Assembly: GCA_963678705.1 (NCBI GenBank)
Contig: OY783220.1
Span: forward strand, 4,795,001-4,859,000
Source of the DNA: Panorpa germanica
Taxonomy: Eukaryota; Arthropoda; Insecta; Mecoptera; Panorpidae
DNA length: 64,000 nucleotides
Direction: 5' to 3'
A program made the translations under genes and the position numbers. Positions 48,493 through 61,255 of this stretch are shown one piece after another. How positions within the stretch are numbered: the first letter of the stretch is position 1; every line of letters starts with the position of its first letter. The notes beneath the pieces are model-generated. The model was not told the origin of the DNA and searched no databases. It saw only the letters and a list, made by a program, of their open reading frames with translations.

Positions 48493-48745
48493 TATAAAAG
48501 TCAAAGTTAAGTAAAAAAAAAGAAGGTTTATGATTGTATTAATATGATTTTAATAGCAGTAAAATAGGTCACATAATGTTATTTATTATGTAATATGTTG
48601 TATGTAGAAGTTTACATTTACACGTGGGTTACTTGTATGATATGGCTGCATACCATTGTAGCACTTGTATGAAAAGTATATTAAAAAAGCGCCTGGGAGA
48701 GCTGCAACTATTTTAACACAATGATTTATGTTTCACTACATTACA
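48493..48745 (-). mobile_element. LINE 3' UTR, upstream unit of a tandem pair
   Basis: This is the second copy of the 3' UTR at 48000-48229. It ends GACTTTTATATGGATTAATA at 48487-48506, just before the ORF2 fragment of the next copy begins. Its own coding part is not visible further upstream. Confidence 0.7.
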
Positions 48746-49441
48746 TTTAAAAGCTAGTATTTTTATAAGAGACTTTCCTTAATTTAAATTGTAGTGCAGT
48801 GTAATTGTAGTGTAGTTTATTAGATATCTAATAACATTAAATTTGCTTAAAGACACGGCATATTCCAACGTTACCACATTCTAAAAAATAACTTCCTTTT
48901 TGTGTTGAAAAAAGGAAATTAAATGATATGGTTTCTTAAAAAATACATTACGTAAGAGTATATTTAGTACGAGTATGTTAGGCTTAAGTGATTTCCTGTG
49001 CGGAATTGAATCTGAACCTATAATCACATTTTAGCCTTCCGGTACATCCCAACGGGAAGTGCAGCTGATTGAACATCACTACGGGAAGACAAGTAATTCA
49101 GAGTAGCGGATGCACGTTTCTAGTTTTATCATTAAAGATATTCTCAGAAATTTTCTATTTGAATAGAAAGTCTACAGGGTTGAGACAATACTAAGACGTA
49201 TAAATATAAAGAATTGTGGGATTGTCTCTTTTTTTAGAGGTCATTTTTTTATCAAATTTAAATTTAAGTTTTGCCGTATGTTTTTGATATGCATAATACG
49301 TCACAGAAGAATAAGTAATCGAGATTATTTTTCCTTGTTCGCAACCTTCGTAAGATAATACTTGATGGGATACACAACTCAGCTGTTAGTAGTAAATTAC
49401 GTATGACACACACACACTTGTATACCTATCATTATTATTAT

Positions 49442-49445
<4 letters not shown>

Positions 49446-49515
<70 letters not shown>
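49446..49515. repeat. (TA)n microsatellite
   Basis: About 35 uninterrupted TA dinucleotides. A short ACACAC run (49408-49418) lies nearby. Confidence 0.98.
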
Positions 49516-49518
<3 letters not shown>

Positions 49519-50357
49519 TCCATCCAATAACTATAACCTTCTCTAAATTTGACAGTGTATTGGTAGTGGTAACCACAATACCCGAGTTTATTTGCAAGGG
49601 GCCTCCCTGCGAAGCTGTTAGAATGGGCTACGTGCCAATGTTACCCCCTGTTACCTTTACAGATTTGCTCGTTCCAGGAATTCTCTACACCCGCGCGTTT
49701 TTCACGTTCCCGTTTTCTGGAGTGTTGGTTTTGTTTTGTTGGCAGCTCTACCTTTTTATACCCTACAAGTATTTATACACAAGCAGATATTTTCAGGATT
49801 TGCACCTCGCCTTGCATTAATTCTTCACTGGTTACCACGTACTGGTTTAACAGGATACTTATACAACAGCTGGTGAATATCGAAGATAGATGCTGGTAGA
49901 TAGAAAGTGAAACACTCATTGTACGAGTACACCGACATAAATATATTCCCGTAGTGTCCTGATTGTAATTATTAGAGTTATTGTTCTTTAACTGGGATTT
50001 TAAACGATATTCATCTTTATGTGTTGTTCCTCATTGCGCCTATTAAACATAAAGAGTCTCGGAGGAGCGCATGTAGTTAACGATTACATTTTAATAGCGT
50101 AATCATAGCGTCTACTATGACTGGGGCGTACTGATAACAATAAAATGAAATAAATACTCAAATTTCATTAACGAGGTTTTTGTTTTATTTTATGTTTGTC
50201 ATTAAAATCAAACGAATTAAGTTATACTTCTAACATCTATAGATATTACTAACAGTTTGACAACCCCGTTACCAGATAACGGATGTGATTATTTGTTTTC
50301 TTATAGAAAAAGGTTATTTTTCAATTATTATTATTTCTTATTTGTCTAATTTTAAAT

Positions 50358-50830
50358 AGGGTTATGTCCACTATACGTTCAATAGATAGACAGTTTAATT
50401 AGATTTGAAATATCTACGCTATTTGGTATTTATACAACTTCATTTTAATTCATGACATTTTTTCTGAAAGAAATTATTTCATTTTCTAGAAGTTTCTTGC
50501 AGTTATTATGTTAGTTAAATATCTACGCGATAAACATTTTTCAAAAAATAAAATTGCAGTTTTTATTATTGTTTTGATGCAGTTATGTTCGATATGATCT
50601 TGAATAGGGAACTGCTTCATTACATTTTAAATATCTACGCAGTTCTGACTTTTAAGCGACCTTTTTTATTTTCATGGACATTTTTTTACAAAAGAAAAAA
50701 ATACATTTTCTTAAATTTTTTGATGCAATTATGTTTGTTAAGCTCTAATATAAGAAACTGCTTCATTACATTTTAAATATGTACGCAATTCTGGCTTTTA
50801 TGAGACCTTTTCTATTTTCATGGACTTTGA
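50358..50830 (+). repeat. decayed array of the 146-bp satellite unit
   Basis: TCTACGC-type unit starts occur at 50413, 50522, 50634 and 50780 (here TGTACGCA), each preceded by ACTGCTTCATTACATTTTAA or a variant. The last interval is 146 bp; the first two are shortened to about 110 bp by deletions. The leader 50358-50412 (GTCCACTATAC, GACAGTTTAATTAGATTT) resembles the leader of the large array at 58463-58515. This is therefore an older relative of the 58-61 kb foldback arm, in the same orientation. Confidence 0.85.
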
Positions 50831-52854
50831 ATTTGTACAATGTTTATCCAATCTGATAATATCCGCTTTACATTAAATAGGTAAATAAAATAATTAGTAA
50901 AATTATTTCATAAAGAGAATCCTGACAAAAAACTAATTCTATCTCACAGCATTTTTCTTCTAATTTACATGATTGCTCCTTTAATAATGCTAATTATAAC
51001 AGGTTTTGAGATGTTAAACTACACAAGTACACTTAAATCAGCAACTGACATTCTAATTCAATAAAATTAGTGCAGAATCACATGACGTTTTATTAAAATC
51101 CTAAAAGCGCTGAGGCTGCTACCACTACAATAAGTACGTACTCTAGAACAGCTTCCATAGCATCCTACATAGATATATATCCATATAACAGAATGCTACA
51201 CAATGTTACATTTGGTTAACACGGATCACTAGTTTCACTATTGTAGACATTGTGGCGACGATGTCGGGCTTTGTAACAATTCACTCCCACTAGAACATGT
51301 GTCGGAAATATAAAAACTCAAGTATACGAAAACCCGCGCAATCAACTTAATGGATTCTAGAATAATTAAGTATATTATTAATAAAAAAAAATTCAAAATT
51401 TCAAAATTTTATTTAGGGGAACGGGGGCAGTATTTGCCGAGAGTAAAAATTGTGCTAGAAAGTTGAAATTTTGTATATAGTCTAACCTTGGTAAATTATT
51501 TACGAATCGAAAAAAAAAATCCCAAATTTTGAAAAAGAGTTGGTCAAATAACGCATAAATTGAAAATATTTTTTATTTTGATAAATTGAAAAATTATTTT
51601 ATTATTGTGCGAGTTTATTATTTCAATTTGAATTGTATGAATTCGAAATGTAATTACGAATTATTTTATTGGATTCAAATCATACACGCCAAAAAGACGT
51701 CGCATTGCGACTCGAGTGGAATTTAAATTTTTACATGAAATTCAAGCCACACACAAAAGGCAGACGTCGCTTATTCTTATTTGTTTGGTACTGAATTTTG
51801 TATGGTAGCTCGAAAACGTCTGGTATGGTAGCTCCGTCAATGTTTTTGAAAATTTCCCATTTCGTAGAGAAAAAAATTCTAAGACTTTTGACGTCCCTGG
51901 ATTTTTGCCTGAATTTCCTGAACCCGTAATTTTGAAAAAACTTGAAAAAAGTTGGGCTCTTTTATACTACGCATACTAACTCTTATTATAAGTATTGCCT
52001 TTTTTCGCAATAGTTGCGCTGTTATTAGCGAGCTTATTTCAAAATCAATCACAGTTCAACATCAGAGCTGGAAGCATCTAAGATTCAACATCTACGCCTC
52101 GGTCGACCAGCACACAAATTCTGATAATAAGACCGCTACTGGTAGTTGCATTAACTTATAATTATAACAACTTTATATTAATTGTTATATAATTAAGCAC
52201 GATTCTTTTGTTATTTGATAATTTGTACACTACAGTGCAATACTCTAACAAGTTCTCTGTTTCTCCATTCTTCGTTTATCTGAGATTAATCCGTAACATC
52301 AGCATATTCTAATTCTTTCAAATGTCAGCATAAGTTTAAGTCTACTATATCTTTGCTAAAAAGTTCTTTGTGTAAAACAGGTTCATGTTGTATCCTCCAA
52401 AGAAGAGCGAATAACACAAATACTGAATTATTTAATTAAGAGAAAATCTGTAAACAACTCCAAACCAAGTGAATAACTCCCATAAAACCTAAATACAAAC
52501 ATATCTTCTTCATGGACCCCTGGCAGTAAATCCTGGAAATGAGTTAATTTTATCCACCTAGTACTATATAGTAGATGTTGGCAGCATTGTTCGCTTTAGT
52601 TATGTTGTTGAGCGTGAGGTTGGTTGCGCTGCGACGAATAAGAAATAGAGTTGTGTTTTGTCAAGTTTGTTTGTTTGCTTGTTTGTTTGGGATCAACCCC
52701 CGTAAAAGTTTAACAGAAATAAAGTTTAAAACAATTGGGCGTACCGTGCCCATGACGGTACCCCTTCCCTCCCCCCATCCAATGTACGATTACTCAATAA
52801 AGTAATTTGGCTGATGTTTTCAGCTTTGCTTTTTAGTTTAAGTGACTATCTTAA
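50831..52854. other. AT-rich stretch, no gene seen
   Basis: No supportable gene. The phrase GGGGGCAGTATTTGCC near 51423-51438 could be a transposon terminus, but no partner end was found. Open frames at 51952-52161 and 52575-52805 lack domain signals. Confidence 0.4.
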
Positions 52855-53077
52855 TCTTAACACATCACTCAATGACTTCGTAGGATGACATATAGATGGC
52901 GACACTGTTGAGAATTTCATATGATTTTTAGATAGTACCAACCTTCAAACGATATGTGTTAAAATTTTATGACAATCCGACCATTAGTTTACGAGTTACC
53001 GTGATTTTAGTGACGCTACTTTTAGAATTTTCAAAACAATAAAGAAATCTCATTTTCTTATGTTGATAAAGTATTGA
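52855..53077 (+). mobile_element. mariner 5' end with start of transposase
   Basis: ACACATCACTCAATGACTTC, GATGACATATAGATGGCG, TTAGATAGTACCAACCTTCA and ACAATCCGACCATTAGTTTA form the long mariner leader. It is followed at 53039 by codons reading IKKSHFLMLIKY and a TGA, which correspond to the transposase start (MEKSEF-type) with the initiator lost. The 3' part of the element is missing. This is the best preserved mariner leader in the window. Confidence 0.8.
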
Positions 53078-56000
53078 TTTTTACAATCTAATTGAAATTT
53101 TTTTTAATTGATATATCTTTTTCTATTTTAGAAGCTACTAGTTTACAGGTTATCTGTAAATGCCGTGCCGGATACAATTACAAAATATATAAATTTATCG
53201 CACTACAGTAAACAACAAATGAATGAATATTTAACCTCAAAGACTCCTTTAACGAGTTTAAGAGGTTACCCATAATACTTAACAAGTTAAGTTTTAATTA
53301 GATCATAAAAAGAAAACGGTACAATAGCGCCTGGGCTGTATGCTACCAGTACAACAAGTATCCTGCAATGGTAATTTACAATTCGTAAAGCTTTAAACTG
53401 AGCAAAAGAATGTTTGGGAACTTTGTAATTTTATTTGCCTTTTACAAACAATTACTTAACCCCAAATGAAATGTGGCAAATGAAAGTAATAATTAACACT
53501 GTTAAATTTATTTAAACAAAAGCAAAGTTATTTTTAAGTACGGAAGTACGTTACAGTGTTGATATTAAAAAAAAATTATAAAAAAAAAAAATTGGGATGG
53601 CGAGGTGCCGGGAGTATGCTGCAACTACAAATTTACCGCACGCGACATGCCGTACTAAATGGGCGTTACTCCATTACCGCCATACAATTTTCGCCACTAC
53701 AGTAGGCGATGCGTTTGACCATAGGCAGTAAATATATCTTGTAATTAGCTTGTAGCAAGGGAAGAGGTATGTAGCGACAGCTAATTTTTTTAGTATATGT
53801 ATGGATTAGTCAAACAAATGTGCTATCGTCGGCATTGCTCAATGAATTTCTTTCGAATTACAAACCTTGCAATACATGCCAATCTCAGTTGTTGTCACAG
53901 TAGACTCGTAAGTATCACTTCATACACCTTCTCTCCAGCTTCCACTCTTCTCCACGTAAGGATGAAATGGAATGATGCATATCTCACTACTGTATGAAAC
54001 TGCGAATATAACTGATATTATATTTTTTGTATAAAAGGATTTATGAAATTAATAAGGATACATTATCCTTTGTCTCTGCAAGGTCATCACATAAAACGTC
54101 ATGATTAAACCTAATTTAATTCTTCAAACAAAAGCAAGAATAATACAATGTAATCAAACAAACCTTATTATAAAAATAAAGCGGTCACGGCTCAACATGC
54201 GTCATTATTCTCTCGGTGGGTGGTCCATAAATCCCGACAACGCCCCCTCCCCCTCCCCCTCTCACCCCTTATCTCGTTAGTCCTACAAACCGTTACCCGC
54301 AACCACGTTCACATCGTTTGTCGTCATTTCGTTGTCAGTGATAATGAATCTGAATTATGAAATACTTTGTCAACTTCTCTCTATGTAATGCTATGTGATA
54401 AGAGTAAAAATGTTCATCTGACAAAACGCTGAGTTATAATACGCCATTGCGTTAGATTGAACGCGATTATGTGATTAATTGCTAGCGGGATCACAGAGAC
54501 ATCTGCATTAGATTTTATAAATCTGTGTAGGTACATACAGAGTGCAACTTCAAATTACAAATTTATAGGATTTCTTCTTACGGCATTCTTAAAGAATCAG
54601 ATCAGATTCAGATTCGATTTTAGTTTCATTTTATTACTCTTTAAATTTTCCCAGTACGCCCATGCACACGATCCGAATCGATTTCAAAGTGGACTTATAT
54701 TTGGCATACATAAATGAAGACTGTCTCATTGTAGCAGTCTTAGCTTGTAGCCCGATGACTTTACACTTTTACCTTACATGAGGGCCTGTAGTTCTAATTC
54801 TTGAATATGTTTTAAAGTTAAGCATGCTAATGAAAACTCAAAATTATCCAACACGGAAGACGTCGGTGAAAATATGGCGGCCAAAAACAGTTTATTAGCA
54901 ATATCTCATTATTGGTACGTCCTATGATAAAAATAGTTATTATCAAACTTATAGAGAACTCAATTCCCCACAAGTTTTGTATACAATGTTTTTTTGAGTA
55001 TCTTACAGGGATGGAGCTACATCTCTGCAGAATAGGGCACTACAAACAAAATTTTAAAATATTACAATTTTTTTTATGTTTATTTGTTATACATTAAAAA
55101 TTAACTATTGCCATATAAACTGTTTATTGTCTAGGCAGGCCCGGATTCGAGGGAGGGCAGGCGGGACTACTGCCCCGTGGCATCCACAAGATAGGGGCTC
55201 CCACAATAAAGATAAAAGCAATACATTTTTGAAAAACTTGACGGAAAAGAAGTGTTCCTTTTAATCGGAAAATAATTAGGGGCCTCCGCTCCTTCGTTGC
55301 TTCGTAACTTATTTTATGTTTCGTCGTTGATAATATACAAATACAATTACAATTAATTATTGATTACAAGCTATTAGAATAATAAACAGCAGTCTAATTT
55401 CGAAGCTACAACTCTGGTAGCTCACATTTAAATATAAATTTTAATTTAATATACCAATGTGAGTAACGAGATTTTCATAAGTATTTTTACAAAAATAAAC
55501 ATCGATGATTAATTACAAGAGACTGTCATACTGTCATCTCTACTCATATGACGTCATATTGGTAGTTTGGAGTGGGGATAATACACGTTAGAGAACTGTC
55601 ATTAGTCTTGACAAGCACCTGGTTCAATATTCCATCACATAATAATATTTAATAGAGAGATTGTCACTTAATTGTTATATGATTATATCAACAACAGTGT
55701 ATCACGCTGCCTGGAGTCCTAAGCGCTACAAACATAAAGGGTTTGAATAAACTACTTAATAATCAACTTTATTAATTACAAATTTTCAAAGAATTTTAAT
55801 ATTATTACTCGTATAATCACTTTGCATTACTAAAATATATAGTATGCATAATCTCGTGGAGTCTTACTGTTAGTATGGTAAAGTACTGGTAGAATGGAAA
55901 CTGCTTGTTCAGATAAACTGCATGGCCAACTGTAAAGTTTCAGGTCTTACAGCAATAACGTGGTTAGCTCTACCCATTATAATGACCGAATAATTAATTC

Positions 56001-56282
56001 ATTATGACACTGTGTAGTTAAACCAACAAAACCGAGCGGTGTATTACCACGGATATGAATTCAAAGTGAATAAATCTGCATACATAGATATGTCTTACAG
56101 TTTCAATGAGAACCAGATATATAACTAAGCTCATTTATACATATGTTGCATAATATATTTTATACAAGCAAACATTTAGGCTTAATAGCAAGTTTATGTT
56201 TTATTTACGTTTGTTTTTTACTCGTTTTAAAGAATCAGATCAAACCATCTTCATCACCATTAGTTTCATTTTATTATTCTTT
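53078..56282. other. AT-rich stretch, few recognisable features
   Basis: No gene can be supported. A C-rich run (CCCCCTCCCCCTCCCCCT at about 54243-54260) is a simple repeat. CAGGCCCGGATT at 55136, followed by GGGAGGGCAGGCGGGA and later GGGGCTCCCAC, looks like one eroded end of a DNA transposon (possibly hAT), but no second end was seen. Confidence 0.4.
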
Positions 56283-56500
56283 AGATTAAAAGTGGGCTTG
56301 TGTTCTATGTCCTAAGTTCTATAAAAGTGTTCTATATATTGATAAAGTTAGTTACTAGAACAGTCATTTGTTTAATTATTTTTTAATAACTCCTTATATG
56401 TTAGGAGATATTAACAATTAAAAAAGTCATTTTGTCACTTTAATTATTAAAGCGATTCAACGTTATAGAACATTCCAAGACATGTGACATCACACCACTA
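56283..56500 (+). repeat. dispersed repeat (GATAAAGTTGGTTACCAG family), copy 4
   Basis: Same word order as 17396-17600: GGGCTTGTG, ATTGATAAAGTTAGTTACTAG, TTTTTTAATAACTCCTTATAT, GAGATATTAACAATTAAAAA, AACGTTATAGAACATTCC. Confidence 0.75.
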
Positions 56501-57575
56501 CACTTTCCTCTTTAAATATTCTATTACCTGTACGATTTCTAAGATCTGATTTCAAACAGTAATCTAAGTATGACGGATCAGATCTGATCATCCAAAAAGG
56601 CCTTGACAATTTATACGTTATATTTTTATCATGACTATACTCATCGTCCTGCAGCAATATCTTAGCAGTAGTATTATTAGCTTTAGCATGTACTTGTACA
56701 TGTAGTTAGATACGAGTGTCTTGTATAAACTAAACGTAAAATATGATCACGACTTCCTCTACATTACTCCTAATTAACAAGTTTGGGTTTAATTACATTA
56801 CCTTGTATATATCTCTCACTAAGTAATTGCACGAAATGTTGCTTTAATTATATTGTAATCGATGTTGTGAAATTTGTTATTATAGTATTGTAAGTCGCGA
56901 TATGTTCCTTTAGCATGTGAAATGTATTCCTTAAACATTACTGCTGCTATTACTAGGGAATGAAACAAATTAAGTTTAACATGAGTTAATTGTTTATTAA
57001 TAATATCACAATATTCAATATTTACAAAGTATATCCACAGCGATGGTCAAAGTAAAAAATAGATGACCTATACGATTCTCACATAATAGTCCCTTTCTTA
57101 AGAATCATTCCCTCTCATTGTTTTAATTTTGTTTTTAATTTTCTATTTAATTTAAGTTTTATAGCATATAGGAATATGCATAGTCATTCTCGGCACCATT
57201 TTTAATTTAGAATTTAATCCAATTAATTTAGTCCAATGTTTTTAAATTAAAAATACTAAATGAAAGAAAAGTATGTTATATTATAACCTTCAAAATGTGG
57301 CAATCTGTCAAAATACAGTAGGATTTATTTTTAAAAGAAGTTCAATGTCAGTTTGTCAAAAATAAAGAAGCAAAAATAATTTCTATTACTAATTGTTATT
57401 AAAAACAGCAATTATTCCACATTAAATTTTGTCCAATTGTCGAACTATTAAAACTTATATTTCTAACGACGCATGAGCATCAACTAAATTAACTAAACTC
57501 AAATTAAAACACAACACATCTGTGTCACAAAGAATGCATATTCTAAAAACCTGAAATCTAGATTAAAATATTAAA
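56501..57575. other. AT-rich stretch, no gene seen
   Basis: No supportable coding or RNA gene. Confidence 0.45.
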
Positions 57576-57606
57576 TAAAAACGTAATCGTGGCCGGGTTT
57601 AGCTAG
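57576..57606 (+). mobile_element. terminus of the Helitron-like family
   Basis: CGTGGCCGGGTTTAGCTAG followed by T matches the CTAG^T end of 40505-40854 (CGTGGCCGGGACAGCTAG). The other end was not found. Confidence 0.45.
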
Positions 57607-58462
57607 TATGTAATAAAACTTTAAACTAAAATAGATATAACTAATTGAATATTTATTACATTTATTAAAATTTTAATATAAAATCATATCAAGTATGTAA
57701 ATTAGTTTAAAATTCTATTCGGATATGTCATAAATACGCATGCGAATGTTAAACTTGAACGTGTAACTCTGACACCACCGAACGAACCACCCAGGATTCC
57801 GTTCTCAAAAGTCATGTGAACTGAGTTGTACTAAATTACAGAAATCCACAAAATAATAATTCATACTCGTATTACATATCATCCTAGTACATAAACCACT
57901 TCCTATGTATACGTGTATACATATACAAATGATCGAGTGTATCACAAGCACGTCTGTCTCTGGTTCGCGTAGCTAGCGTAGCCATAACCGTAGCACGTTA
58001 CAACTTTAAACTTTCTAAAGCTTAAATATATGTAAAGGATATCTACATACGTACGAAGCTTACTCATACATGCAAACGCAGACGGAGGTAAATGTAAACC
58101 AAGCCGAGTTATACAGGAGTACGAAGACATTGTATAAAGTATATAAAGAGAATATATAGTACTCATGACAGCATCTGTTCACGACAGGCGGTATCTACTT
58201 CTCAATAAACATGCTATGGATTATTGCTTTGTGCAGTCAATGATAACAGCTATCATATCTGAACGCCAATATAATACTCGTACAATACGACGTCGCACCG
58301 TGAGAATGCCACTAACTTCTCAGTCCTCCTCGTCAAGCAAACTCAATGGAAATTGTTTAGTACATAATACTAGCTTTTCGGCGCGTTGCAAGACAACGAG
58401 TGTGAGTTATGTACTTCTTTTTTAAATAATTAATATTTCAAATATGTTTAATTTTTTAATTA

Positions 58463-59392
58463 GTCTATATCCGCTACACTTTAAATTGATAAACTGTTTA
58501 ATTAAATTTACAATATCTACGCGATTTTGGCTTTTATGGGACCTTTTTTAAATTCATTGACTTTTTTTTCCTAAAATTTTTTTTGGATTTCTCGAAATTC
58601 TTTGATGCAGTTATGTTCGCTTGGCTTTAAATTTAAAAACTGCTTCATTACATTTTAAACATCTACGCGATTCTGGCTTTTACGTGAACTTTTTTAAATT
58701 GATGGACTTTTTTTTCTAAAAATTTTTTTTAGGATTTCTTTAAATTTTTTGATGCAGTTATGTTCGCTAGGCTTTAAATTAAAGAACTGCTTCATTACAT
58801 TTTAAATATCTACGCGATTCTGGCTTTTACGCGACCTTTTTTAAATTCATGGACTTTTTTTTCTAAAAATTTTTTTAGGATTTCTTTAAATTTTTTGATG
58901 CAGTTATGTTTGCTAGGCTTTAAATTAAAGAACTGCTTCATTACATTTTAAATATCTACGCGATTCTGGCTTTTACGCGACCTTTTTTAAATTCATGGAC
59001 TTTTTTTTCTAAAAATTTTTTTAGGATTTCTTTAAATTTTTTGATGCAGTTATGTTCGCTAGGCTTTAAATTAAAGAACTGCTTCATTACATTTTAAATA
59101 TCTACGCGATTCTGGCTTTTACGCGACCTTTTTTAAATTCATGGACTTTTTTTTCTAAAAATTTTTTTAGGATTTCTTTAAATTTTTTGATGCAGTTATG
59201 TTCGCTAGGCTTTAAATTAAAGAACTGCTTCATTACATTTTAAATATCTACGCGATTCTGGCTTTTACGCGACCTCTTTTAAATTCATGGACTTTTTTTT
59301 CTAAAATTTTTTTTTTTATTTCCTAAATTTTTTTGATGCAGTTATATTCGTTAGGCTTTAAAATAAAGAACTGCTTCATTAGATTTTAAATA
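58463..59392 (+). repeat. foldback left arm: tandem 146-bp units
   Basis: After a 53-bp leader, unit starts (TCTACGCGA) occur at 58516, 58662, 58809, 58955, 59101 and 59247, with the next at 59393, giving spacings of 146 or 147 bp. Each unit contains GATTCTGGCTTTTACGCGAC, TTTTTTGATGCAGTTATGTT and AACTGCTTCATTACATTTTA. Units from 58809 to 59247 are nearly identical to each other, while the first and last are more diverged. No open frame is conserved across units. Confidence 0.95.
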
Positions 59393-59826
59393 TCTACGCA
59401 GATACTCAAAAAATTGCATTGCTCTTAAAATCATAAAAGTGAACCTTTTCATCGTTTTTAACAAGATTATAGTCTTCTTTCTATATAGAGATTTAATATA
59501 TTAATATATCATAAACTAAAATACTTATTTAAAAATGAATAATAAATTTGAAATCAGCATTTAAAAGTAAGTTATAATTCGTTATAAAATGACAAATATA
59601 TTTTCTAAAATTTTTATGAAAAGTAAGAAGGTTATACTCTTTGGATTTTAACTTACTTTTAAATGCTGATTTCAAATTTATTATTCATTTTTAAATAAGT
59701 ATTTTAGTTTATGATATATTAAATCTCTATATAGAAAGAAGACTATAATCTTGTTAAAAATGATGAAAAGGTTCACTTTTATGATTTTAAGAGCAATGCA
59801 ATTTTTTGAGTATCTGCGTAGATATT
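59391..59826. repeat. foldback centre: near-perfect palindrome
   Basis: Left arm 59391-59574 and right arm 59649-59826 are inverted copies that differ by one substitution (ATCGTTTTT versus ATCATTTTT, as read) and one 8-bp insertion (an extra TATTAATA-type repeat in the left arm). The loop is 74 bp (59575-59648). Beyond the palindrome, the satellite arrays continue the inverted symmetry on both sides. Confidence 0.95.
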
Positions 59827-61255
59827 TAAAATCTAATGAAGCAGTTCTTTATTTTAAAGCCTAACAAACATAACTGCATCAAAAAATTTCAGGAAATCAA
59901 AAAAAAAATTTAGAAAAAAAAGTCGATGAATTTAAAAAAGATCGCGTAAAAGCCAGAATCGCGTGGATATTTAAAATGTAATGAAGCAGTTCTTTATTTT
60001 AAAACCTAACGAACATAACTGCATCAAAAAAATTCAGGAAATAAAAAAAAAAAATTTAGAAAAAAAGTCCATGAATTTCAAAAAGGTCGCATAAAAGCCA
60101 GAATCACGTAGATATTTAAAATGTAATGAAGCAGTTATTTACTTTGAAGGCTAACGAACATAACTGCATCAAAAAATTTCAAGAAATCAAAAGAAAAAAT
60201 TTAGAAAAAAAAACTCCATGAATTTAAAAAAGGTCGCATAAAAGTTAGAATCGCTTGGATATTTAAAATGTAATGAAACAGTTCTTTAATTTAAAACCTA
60301 ACGAACATAACTGCATCAAAAAATTTCAAGAAATCCAAAAAAAAAATTTAGAAAAAAAAGTCCATGAATTTCAAAAAGGTCGCATAAAAGCCAGAATCGC
60401 GAAGATATTTAAAATGTAATGAAGCGGTTATTTAATTTAAAGTCTAACGAACATAACTGCATCAAAAAAATTCAAGAAATCAAAAGAAAAAATTTTGAAA
60501 AAAAAGTCCATGAATTAAAAAAAAAATCGTATAAAAGTCAGAATCGCGGAGATATTTAAAATGTAATGAAGCAGTTCTTTAATTTAAAGCCTAACGAATA
60601 TAACTGCATCAAAAAATTTCAAGAAATTAAAAAAAAAATTTTAGAAAAAATAGTCCATGAATTTAAAAGAAATCGCATAAAAGTCAGAATCGCGAAGATA
60701 TTTAAAATGTAATGAAGCAGTTCTTTAAATTAAAGCCTAACGAATATCACTGCATCAAAAAATTTCAAGAAATCAAAAAAAAATTTTAGAAAAAAAACTC
60801 CATGAATTTAAAAAAGGTCGCATAAAAGTTAGAATCGCTTGGATATTTAAAATGTAATGAAACAGTTCTTTAATTTAAAGCCTAACGAATATAACTGCAT
60901 CAAAAAATTTCAAGAAATTAAAAAAAAAATTTTAGAAAAAATAGTCCATGAATTTAAAAGAAATCGCATAAAAGTCAGAATCGCGAAGATATTTAAAATG
61001 TAATGAAGCAGTTCTTTAAATTAAAGCCTAACGAATATCACTGCATCAAAAAATTTCAAGAAATCAAAAAAAAATTTTAGAAAAAAAAGTCCATGAATTT
61101 AAAAAAGGTCGCGTAAAAAGCCAGAATCGCGTAAATATTTAAAATCTAATGAAGCAGTTTCTGATTTTACAGCATAAGGAACATAAATGTACCAAAATAT
61201 TTCAAAGAATGAAAAAGAAATTAGAAGAAAAGTGTCCATGAATTTAATAAAATTT
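59816..61255 (-). repeat. foldback right arm: inverted tandem 146-bp units
   Basis: Complementary unit boundaries (GCGTAGATAT and variants) occur at 59816, 59961, 60106, 60253, 60399, 60546, 60692, 60837, 60983 and 61129, followed by a partial, more diverged unit to about 61255. That gives nine full units at 145-147 bp. The outer part is organised as a dimer: the stretch around 60578 recurs around 60869, 291 bp apart, with matching unit-specific variants. Units are more diverged than in the left arm. Confidence 0.95.

Noticed and set aside
49560..49820. 86-codon open frame after the (TA)n repeat
   Set aside because: No motif, low-complexity surroundings, no sign of splice structure.
55136..55300. 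complete hAT-like element
   Set aside because: Only one candidate terminus is visible; no inverted partner or 8-bp duplication was found.
58463..61255. CRISPR array
   Set aside because: The repeats are contiguous 146-bp units without spacers, in a eukaryotic context and in both orientations.
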